This document shows, piece after piece, positions 1 to 4,615 of a stretch of 17,437 nucleotides of DNA. Both the position numbers and the translations under genes were made by a program. Every line of letters begins with the position of its first letter. The first letter of the stretch is position 1. Below the pieces are notes generated by a model. That model was not told where the DNA came from and made no database searches. It saw only the letters and a list, made by a program, of their open reading frames with translations. Origin of the DNA: Segatella salivae DSM 15606 (lineage in GTDB: Bacteria > Bacteroidota > Bacteroidia > Bacteroidales > Bacteroidaceae); NCBI RefSeq assembly GCF_000185845.1, contig NZ_GL629647.1, forward strand, positions 1,030,539-1,047,975, read 5' to 3'.

Positions 1-87
1 CATACTTTAAACTCTTTATATTCAACGTAAATTTTTAGTTTCGTACAGAATAGGCCGTTTATACAATTTCTTGTATATTCACAACCC

Positions 88-309
88 TCACACGCTTTCT
101 TTAGCTGTGTCTTTGATGCAATTGTCATACAGAATTTTCATAAAGTGCTTCATATTTTTAGCTTTGCATTTCAGAGCACATGTGCATCTATTAGCTTTCA
201 TCTTAGATATTGTAAGAGAAAACGGCAGCATTTCTTCATTTAAAATCTTGAAGATATTTGTTATATTATCTTTTGTACAATTGCACTCTAACTGAATATT
301 CAATTTCAT
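88..309 (-). CDS. Small protein of unknown function (73 aa)
   Basis: I do not recognise this family. The start is an ATG read leftward from 309, only 6 nt after the stop codon of the LuxR-type regulator gene, so it probably belongs to the same transcript. The predicted order is a short strand (MKLNIQLE), an amphipathic helix around residues 13-27, a second strand around 30-36, and a lysine- and cysteine-rich C-terminal half. This could be a small beta-alpha-beta fold. Cysteines occur as CNC near residues 9-11 and as a CTC...C group around residues 42-48, so metal binding or disulfides are possible but unproven. There is no signal peptide or membrane segment. An overlapping plus-strand reading frame over the same bases is judged a shadow, because only the minus frame fits the compact operon. 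Confidence that it is a real gene is moderate. Confidence 0.5.
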   Translation of the reverse strand: MKLNIQLECNCTKDNITNIFKILNEEMLPFSLTISKMKANRCTCALKCKAKNMKHFMKILYDNCIKDTAKESV

Positions 310-315
310 AACGAT

Positions 316-861
316 TTATTGCAAATTTTTACTCCTTATGACTTTAATAATTCCTCTGCAGTTCTTTACACCCAATTTGTTTTTGATATTCCAAAGTTGG
401 GTCTTAACAGTGCTCGGGTTTTTCTTCAAGATAGCTGCAATTTCCTTAAAAGTGTACCCCTCGACATATAGTTTTGCGACATTCCTCTCAACCTGTGACA
501 ACTCTACTGAACCCTTAGGTTTACAAATAAGTCCCTCATCTTTACAGAATTTACCCCGAAGAGGACACTTTACCTCCTCAAAGTTAAGGCAATCATCTAT
601 AATATCAGAGGACAACCTATCGTCAGCACCGAAATTGCATCGTATAAAGCGGTCTGCAATGTTGAAATTGCGCTCGCTCGGATCACTGTCCTCATACAAA
701 CTCTGCAGACGCTTTAATGTCTTAGGAAAGCGAAGCCTAACAAGTTCAATTACATAGTTTACAATATCGCAAGAAAACTTCGTCAAACGTTTTTCTTGTG
801 AATTTGCAAGCGAGTAATAAACACAACCATCTGCTGCAGTTCTGAATTCTAATCCTTCCAT
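316..861 (-). CDS. LuxR-type helix-turn-helix transcriptional regulator with cysteine cluster
   Basis: The protein has 181 aa and no signal peptide. The C-terminal 62 residues (about 120-181) form a LuxR/GerE-type DNA-binding domain: LSQVERNVAKLYVEG, then the turn and recognition helix around EIAAILKKNPSTVKTQLWNI, then a basic end. The N-terminal part is not a response-regulator receiver. It has a RCNFGADD motif (Cys75) followed by a cysteine group at residues 91, 99, 106 and 113, within CPLRGKFCKDEGLIC. From memory, similar CPxRGxC-EGxxC-LuxR proteins occur in Bacteroidales prophages and other mobile elements, but I could not search to confirm this. The ATG at 861 overlaps the end of the upstream 70-aa gene by 13 nt, which suggests translational coupling. 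The role is probably transcriptional control of the element's own genes. The cysteine group could bind Zn, bind Fe-S or sense redox, which is inference. Confidence 0.8.
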   Translation of the reverse strand: MEGLEFRTAADGCVYYSLANSQEKRLTKFSCDIVNYVIELVRLRFPKTLKRLQSLYEDSDPSERNFNIADRFIRCNFGADDRLSSDIIDDCLNFEEVKCPLRGKFCKDEGLICKPKGSVELSQVERNVAKLYVEGYTFKEIAAILKKNPSTVKTQLWNIKNKLGVKNCRGIIKVIRSKNLQ

Positions 862-1061
862 ATCCCGCTCTCTATTGTAGCCACGATATTCTCATACTCA
901 TCCTTGCGCAATTCCGATATAGGATTTTCGCGCAACTTAGCTGAGATAGTCGAACTTGGATAGCTAAATCTCTGTGAGAGATACAGAAGAAACTTTCCCT
1001 TTTCTTTTCTGTTAAGCCCCCTGTAGAAATCCTGAGGGTTTAAGATGCCTTTTTTGCTCAT
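849..1061 (-). CDS. Small putative DNA-binding protein (70 aa)
   Basis: The protein is basic and helical, with no export signal, and is the first gene of the leftward transcript. The stretch RFSYPSSTISAKLRENP (about residues 31-47) resembles the turn and recognition helix of a small helix-turn-helix protein, but the match is by eye and weak. Its position directly opposite a cI-like repressor gene is where a Cro/Ner-type regulator sits in temperate phages, so that is the suggested role. The stop codon (849-851) lies inside the start of the LuxR-type gene, a 13-nt overlap. The ATG start at 1061 lies about 35 nt downstream of the predicted transcription start. I do not recognise the family by name. 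Confidence 0.6.
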   Translation of the reverse strand: MSKKGILNPQDFYRGLNRKEKGKFLLYLSQRFSYPSSTISAKLRENPISELRKDEYENIVATIESGIWKD

Positions 1062-1066
1062 AATTG

Positions 1067-1098
1067 CTTGTATTTATAAATTCTTTATATTAATTTTG
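1067..1098 (+). promoter_or_regulatory. Predicted promoter of the 137-aa regulator gene
   Basis: The -7 element TAATTTTG (1091-1098) matches the Bacteroidetes consensus TAnnTTTG exactly. A CTTG (1067-1070) lies 20 bp upstream, at the place of the -33 TTTG element, with one mismatch. Transcription would begin near 1103-1105 and give a leader of about 85 nt that contains two GAGGATATTT repeats. Confidence 0.45.
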
Positions 1099-1102
1099 TG
1101 TG

Positions 1103-1134
1103 CAAATCTATATTAATTAAATCATAATTCCAAG
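1103..1134 (-). promoter_or_regulatory. Predicted leftward promoter facing the rightward one
   Basis: Read on the minus strand, TAGATTTG (1110 to 1103) is an exact match to the TAnnTTTG -7 element. CTTG (1134 to 1131) lies 20 bp upstream as a -33 element with one mismatch. Transcription would start near 1096-1098 and serve the three minus-strand genes. The -7 elements of the two opposed promoters are separated by only 4 bp, so the two polymerases cannot occupy them together. Confidence 0.45.
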
Positions 1135-1139
1135 AGTTT

Positions 1140-1171
1140 GAGGATATTTTTCCTTGTATTCGAGGATATTT
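1140..1171 (+). promoter_or_regulatory. Direct repeat GAGGATATTT, possible operator pair
   Basis: Two identical 10-mers GAGGATATTT lie at 1140-1149 and 1162-1171. The 22-bp start-to-start spacing is close to two helical turns, so both copies are on the same face of the DNA. They sit in the leader of the 137-aa helix-turn-helix gene and directly upstream of the leftward promoter's -33 element. This suggests binding sites for that regulator or for its antagonist. Function is inferred from position only. Confidence 0.4.
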
Positions 1172-1187
1172 AACTAATATTAATGTT

Positions 1188-1601
1188 ATGAAGTACAAAC
1201 AGATCAGCTTAGAACTTATCAGAGAGGCGATTAAACTCTCAGGTATGTCAGAAAGACAGTTTATGCGTGAATATTACGGAGGAACTGGCACGCATGTTGA
1301 CCTAAAAAGTTTCTTTTCTACAAAAATGGGCGCAGAAAAGATATGCAAGGTATGCAATATCTTGCAGGTACCTATTCAATCCCTATTTGAAATAGAAAAT
1401 AAAGAACAAGACAACACTCCTCAAAGTCAAGGAAAAAATAATGATATAAAGAGTATAGTTGTTGAACAAGCAACACTTGAATTAAAGTCAGAAATTAAGG
1501 CTTTGAAGATGCTGATTGAAGAAAAAGACGAACGTATAAAGAACTTACAACAGATGAACGAAACGCTTGTAAGTATCGTTAAAGTCGGTAGCAATCAATA
1601 A
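1188..1601 (+). CDS. cI-like helix-turn-helix regulator with coiled-coil tail (137 aa)
   Basis: The N-terminal 70 residues look like a phage-repressor-type helix-turn-helix domain: ELIREAIKLSGMSERQFMREYYGG, then KMGAEKICKVCNILQVPIQSLFE. The second stretch has the usual ending of XRE-family domains, where a helix is followed by a hydrophobic 'P..LFE' closure. Residues about 90-130 form a strong heptad-patterned coiled coil (LELKSEIKALKMLIEEKDERI), probably for dimer or tetramer formation. It has no peptidase domain, so it is not a LexA/S24-type self-cleaving repressor. It is transcribed divergently from the three minus-strand genes through overlapping promoters, with repeat elements in its own leader. 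This fits an autoregulated repressor of a mobile element. The ATG at 1188 is the only start that keeps the whole domain. Base composition is AT-rich like the left block. Confidence 0.75.
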   Translation: MKYKQISLELIREAIKLSGMSERQFMREYYGGTGTHVDLKSFFSTKMGAEKICKVCNILQVPIQSLFEIENKEQDNTPQSQGKNNDIKSIVVEQATLELKSEIKALKMLIEEKDERIKNLQQMNETLVSIVKVGSNQ

Positions 1602-1630
1602 ATTAAGTAAAGATTAAATTTTAAGAAACT

Positions 1631-1650
1631 CGGACAAAGACGGGACACAA
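1631..1650. repeat. Imperfect tandem 10-bp repeat, possible mobile-element end
   Basis: CGGACAAAGA (1631-1640) is followed directly by CGGGACACAA (1641-1650). Read inward from the right, the second unit begins TGTGTCCCG (1649 to 1641). The opening 5'-TG is what the ends of Mu-like and many other transposable elements show. No partner end is visible in the window, so the assignment is weak. Confidence 0.25.
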
Positions 1651-1680
1651 AAATTAAGCTTTCACTTCTGATGCGGTCAT

Positions 1681-1733
1681 GCGGAGGTAATATTTATAGC
1701 ATGACAAAAAAAATGATATGCTCTTGCCTCCGC
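1681..1733 (+). ncRNA. Interrupted hairpin, possible structured RNA
   Basis: GCGGAGG (1681-1687) pairs perfectly with CCTCCGC (1727-1733). An inner helix AGCAT (1698-1702) pairs with ATGCT (1718-1722), leaving an internal loop of 10 and 4 nt and an A-rich apical loop. Ten bases further on is a strong intrinsic terminator, so the two together could be the 3' part of a small RNA or of the 137-aa gene's transcript. No promoter of its own could be pointed out. Confidence 0.3.
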
Positions 1734-1742
1734 AACTTTAAG

Positions 1743-1788
1743 GCGTCTGAAATAGTTTTTCTAAACATTTCAGACGCTTTTCTTTTTT
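1743..1788 (+). terminator. Rho-independent terminator
   Basis: A perfect 11-bp stem, GCGTCTGAAAT (1743-1753) with ATTTCAGACGC (1767-1777), encloses a 13-nt loop and is followed by TTTTCTTTTTT (1778-1788). The T-run lies only on the plus-strand downstream side, so it ends rightward transcription, probably from the 137-aa regulator gene or from a small RNA in between. Confidence 0.85.
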
Positions 1789-1980
1789 AGAATTACTCTT
1801 ATCAATAGTGCAATGATAAGACTATATCAAAGACCACATGACAAGAAAGCAAGCACCTTCCGATATCATTGGGCTTAATTCGTTCAAATGTAAAGATAGA
1901 AAGACTTGATTAACAAATTGTTTCTCAAACAAAAAACGATGCTAATCTTATCAAAATAAAGAAGATTTGAGCTGTCAATC

Positions 1981-2007
1981 GCCTGCTTTCAGTAAGTAAA
2001 AGCAGGC
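1981..2007 (-). terminator. Stem-loop after the SGNH hydrolase gene
   Basis: GCCTGCTTT (1981-1989) and AAAGCAGGC (1999-2007) form a perfect 9-bp stem with a 9-nt loop, 14 nt beyond the hydrolase stop codon. On the minus strand no T-run follows the stem (GATTGACAGC comes next), so it is not a classic intrinsic terminator. It may mark or protect the 3' end of the lemA operon transcript. Confidence 0.45.
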
Positions 2008-2021
2008 AATTTGCGCTGTAT

Positions 2022-2711
2022 TTACATTCCTTTTAAAGCACGTTTAATGCGAAAACACCAAAGCTTATAACCGAGTGGACTGAGATGAAGCCCATCAAGT
2101 GTGAGAGAATCGCGCAACTGATTTGTTCCGTGATAAACGAAATCATTGTATAAATTAATGTATGTGAGGTGATTTTTCTCACAATAATTCCGTACCTTTT
2201 TATTCAAAGTAACGACTTCTTCAGACTTACCTTGCAGTGTTTTCCAGCGTCCAAATGACTCATTAAACGGCAAAAGACTTTGCACATAGAGTTTGGTGTC
2301 GGCCGCATGTGACCAAATTTTATCAATGAGACGTTGGTATTTTACGAACACTTGTTCTGCAGTTTGGTCCTGACTGAGATCATTTATGCCAATCATTAGC
2401 ACGATTGCCTTTGGCTTTTTTGCAAGAATGTCATCCAAACGGTTTAGTACTCCATCGACATTATCACCCATAATTCCCCGATTACGCACATGTTTGATGC
2501 CCAAACGTTTGCTCCAATCGCCCCCAAATTCAGTGAGGCTATTACCCAACATAACGATATCTGAGGCATCGATACTACGCATTTTCGCAAATTCGGCCAT
2601 GCGATCACGATAATGTTCAGTGTTCCACAAGTTGCTTTGTTGGGCATTACACGTCAACGATAGAAAGCACATGACAAGAAAAAGAAAGGATTTATTGATA
2701 GAATATCTCAT
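2022..2711 (-). CDS. Exported SGNH/GDSL-family hydrolase
   Basis: This 229-aa protein begins with a signal peptide (hydrophobic residues about 9-20, likely cleaved after CNA at 23), so it should act in the periplasm or be secreted. The residue before Cys21 is Thr, which argues against a lipoprotein. All four SGNH blocks are visible: GNSLTE with nucleophile Ser58, the block II glycine in RGIMGDN (79-84), GIND with Asn110, and DGLH with the catalytic Asp206 and His209. The family comprises esterases, acyl-hydrolases and carbohydrate deacetylases. Substrate cannot be told from sequence, although close types are often annotated as lysophospholipase L1-like or sialate O-acetylesterase-like. It starts 3 nt after the M48 protease stop and is the last gene of the lemA operon. 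Confidence 0.9.
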   Translation of the reverse strand: MRYSINKSFLFLVMCFLSLTCNAQQSNLWNTEHYRDRMAEFAKMRSIDASDIVMLGNSLTEFGGDWSKRLGIKHVRNRGIMGDNVDGVLNRLDDILAKKPKAIVLMIGINDLSQDQTAEQVFVKYQRLIDKIWSHAADTKLYVQSLLPFNESFGRWKTLQGKSEEVVTLNKKVRNYCEKNHLTYINLYNDFVYHGTNQLRDSLTLDGLHLSPLGYKLWCFRIKRALKGM

Positions 2712-2714
2712 ATT

Positions 2715-3719
2715 TTAGAACTGTTCAAGTAAGGCTATACGCTTCTTTACATCAGGATGCGTGCTGAAAAGAGAATCCATGAAGCTCATTAAACCATGCT
2801 TCATTTCGTCAGGTTGAGCAATAAACAACTGCGCAACATCAGGTCGTTTCACATTATCTAACCCTGGATCAGCAGATATTTTCCGTAAAGCAGATGCCAA
2901 AGCAAGTGGATTTCCACATAGTTCTGCACCTCCTGCATCGGCCATGTACTCTCGTTTTCGAGAAATTGCAAAGCGCGTTAACAACGTAAACACATAGGCA
3001 ATGACACAGCATATAATTCCAATCAGTAGAACAATGATAATTCCTAAGCCACTGCCTCCCTTTTCATCATCACGCTTTCGCTCTCCTCCATACAACAAAG
3101 TATTATATAGTAAGCGAACGGCAATAGACATAACAGTAGACACAATCCCAACAAACACAATACAAGTAATCAAGAGTTTTGTGTCATGATTACGGATATG
3201 TGTAAGTTCATGGCCCAAAACGGCAGCAAGTTCGTCGTCGTTTAGTTTATTCAACAGCCCTTCTGTGACCGTAACGGTATAGCTTTGAGCATTTATTCCG
3301 CTTGCATACGCATTGAGTTGTGGGTCATCTACAATATTAATCTTGGGCATATCCATATTACAAGTCATGCAAAGATTCTCCACAATATTATATAATCGCG
3401 GATTCTCCATACGTGTAACAGCGTGTGCACCCGTGGCATGTTGTATGATAGATGCATTATAAAAATACGCTATAATGAACCATACAACAACGCCCAAAGC
3501 AATCCATGGAATGACTGTTAGATAGGATTGGTTTACATTGTCGACATTAAGGTAATGCACACTTTCCCCATATTGGTTCGTGTATCCATTTTCCAAATAA
3601 TTCAAAGTGGCCAAGAATACCCATACCATCCCTGAGATGATTACAGGAAACATCAGCAACAACATCAAGCTTAGCCTGTTGTTGCGGCTGATCTGCGTCT
3701 GCATTCCTACATATTTCAT
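2715..3719 (-). CDS. Integral-membrane M48 (HtpX-like) metalloprotease
   Basis: The protein has 334 aa. The zinc-protease signature HELTH (His170, Glu171, His174) lies in AAVLGHELTHIRNHD, and the third zinc ligand is Glu257 in KREYMADAGG. Membrane segments are predicted at about 17-37, 68-88, 181-203 and 226-247, leaving the catalytic site on the cytoplasmic side in the HtpX arrangement. The C-terminus STHPDVKKRIALLEQF is the usual ending of this family. HtpX-type proteases degrade misfolded or damaged membrane proteins. The length is somewhat above that of E. coli HtpX because of a longer N-terminal loop between the first two segments. It is directly downstream of lemA (5-nt gap), a pairing found in many bacteria, which suggests that the two proteins act together. 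Confidence 0.93.
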   Translation of the reverse strand: MKYVGMQTQISRNNRLSLMLLLMFPVIISGMVWVFLATLNYLENGYTNQYGESVHYLNVDNVNQSYLTVIPWIALGVVVWFIIAYFYNASIIQHATGAHAVTRMENPRLYNIVENLCMTCNMDMPKINIVDDPQLNAYASGINAQSYTVTVTEGLLNKLNDDELAAVLGHELTHIRNHDTKLLITCIVFVGIVSTVMSIAVRLLYNTLLYGGERKRDDEKGGSGLGIIIVLLIGIICCVIAYVFTLLTRFAISRKREYMADAGGAELCGNPLALASALRKISADPGLDNVKRPDVAQLFIAQPDEMKHGLMSFMDSLFSTHPDVKKRIALLEQF

Positions 3720-3724
3720 TGTCT

Positions 3725-4291
3725 TTAGAACTTCACTTCAGGTGCTTTATCTAATTCTGCACGCTGTTCAGTGGGAATTTCAAACATTTGTTCTTTCTTA
3801 AAACCAAACATTCCAGCAAAGATATTAGAGGGGAATGTCTGTACTGCATTATTTAATTCACGAGTAGTCGAATTAAAGAATCTACGAACGGCAGCCAATT
3901 TATTCTCTATATCAGCTAATTCATTCTGCAATTGCAAGAAGTTTTGGTTAGCCTTTAGTTCTGGATAAGCCTCTAAAGAAACCTTCAATCCAGACAAAGC
4001 ACTCGTCAAAGCATTCTCTGCTTGAATCTTATCATCGATATTCGTGGCGCTCATTGCAGCAGAACGAGCCTCAGTAACACGCATGAAAACATCTTTTTCA
4101 TGATCTGCATAGCCCTTAACAGCGCCCACTAATTGCGGAACTAAGTCATGACGTTGCTTCAATTGAACGTCTATATTGGCAAAAGCGTTCTCACGATTAT
4201 TCCTTAATTTAACGAGGTTGTTATAGATAGAAATACACCAAACAACAAGTAGTACAATAACTACCAATACAATGATTCCAGTCATATTCAT
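3725..4291 (-). CDS. lemA: LemA family membrane protein
   Basis: This 188-aa protein has one N-terminal membrane helix (about residues 4-23) followed by a long, mostly helical domain: NNRENAFANIDVQLKQRHDLVPQLV and, near the end, FFNSTTRELNNAVQTFPSNIFAGMFGF. Both blocks are the recognisable core of the LemA family. The N-terminus should face outside and the helical domain the cytoplasm. The biochemical role of LemA is not settled. Its regular pairing with M48 proteases suggests an adaptor or scaffold. It is the first gene of the lemA-M48-SGNH operon. The start at 4291 is used because it gives two residues before Met3. Starting at Met3 is equally possible. Confidence 0.93.
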   Translation of the reverse strand: MNMTGIIVLVVIVLLVVWCISIYNNLVKLRNNRENAFANIDVQLKQRHDLVPQLVGAVKGYADHEKDVFMRVTEARSAAMSATNIDDKIQAENALTSALSGLKVSLEAYPELKANQNFLQLQNELADIENKLAAVRRFFNSTTRELNNAVQTFPSNIFAGMFGFKKEQMFEIPTEQRAELDKAPEVKF

Positions 4292-4316
4292 TTCTTTTTC
4301 TAATGTTTATGGTTAC

Positions 4317-4350
4317 AAAAGTAAACGAAAAGATGCTGAAAAGAAACAAC
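4317..4350 (-). promoter_or_regulatory. Possible lemA promoter
   Basis: On the minus strand TTACTTTG (4324 to 4317) differs from TAnnTTTG at one base. A GTTG (4350 to 4347) lies 22 bp upstream as a weak -33 element. Transcription would begin about 20 nt before the lemA start codon. Confidence 0.3.
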
Positions 4351-4468
4351 ATTAAGATTAATTAGCAAAAAAAATGAAAGAAAAGGGGACAAAACTTGAA
4401 AAATAAAGCAACTTTCTTTCCTTCGAAAGATATAATCACTACTTTTAGAATAAAAAATAACGGATTAA

Positions 4469-4500
4469 TTTGCATATCTCTATTTTTTTTATCAAATTTG
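4469..4500 (+). promoter_or_regulatory. Possible promoter of the susC operon
   Basis: TTTG (4469-4472) is an exact -33 element. CAAATTTG (4493-4500), 20 bp further on, matches the -7 consensus TAnnTTTG with one mismatch. Transcription would start near 4506-4508 and give an untranslated leader of about 110 nt before the susC start codon, long enough for post-transcriptional or antisense RNA control. Confidence 0.4.
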
Positions 4501-4615
4501 CCAAACATAACCATTTATCAATCTATTAACAATGAGGGTATCGTACAACTATCCATAAATGTACACCTTATATATTATAACATTAAAGACAATATAACAT
4601 TTAAACATAACGCTT

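Larger units (their letters stand above)
1602..2021. other. 420-bp intergenic region without a recognised gene
   Basis: No convincing coding sequence is seen. The region separates the regulatory block on the left from the minus-strand hydrolase operon. In order it contains a near-tandem 10-bp repeat (1631-1650), a long interrupted hairpin (1681-1733), a strong terminator (1743-1788), an inverted repeat CTTATCA/TGATAAG (1798-1804 and 1814-1820), an AT-rich stretch with nothing recognisable (1821-1980), and a stem-loop just beyond the hydrolase stop codon (1981-2007). It is a plausible junction between a mobile element and the host chromosome. Confidence 0.6.
4292..4615. other. Divergent promoter region between lemA and susC
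   Basis: This 324-bp AT-rich region separates the leftward lemA operon from the rightward peptidoglycan-salvage locus. It holds candidate promoters for both directions, given as separate entries. No regulator gene (ECF sigma/anti-sigma pair, hybrid two-component system or SusR-type protein) is encoded here. No gene-length reading frame is convincing. Confidence 0.7.

Noticed and set aside
71..295. 74-aa plus-strand reading frame opposite the 73-aa gene
   Set aside because: It is antisense to the compact minus-strand operon and shows no domain. The minus-strand frame fits the operon spacing better.
1..1700. CRISPR array or tandem repeat array
   Set aside because: The only repeats seen are single pairs of 10-mers, with no regular repeat-spacer series anywhere in the window.
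1681..1733. tRNA-like acceptor stem (7-bp GCGGAGG/CCTCCGC)
   Set aside because: The span is only 53 nt, and there is no T-arm GGTTC-type sequence before the 3' strand and no anticodon arm, so it is not a tRNA.
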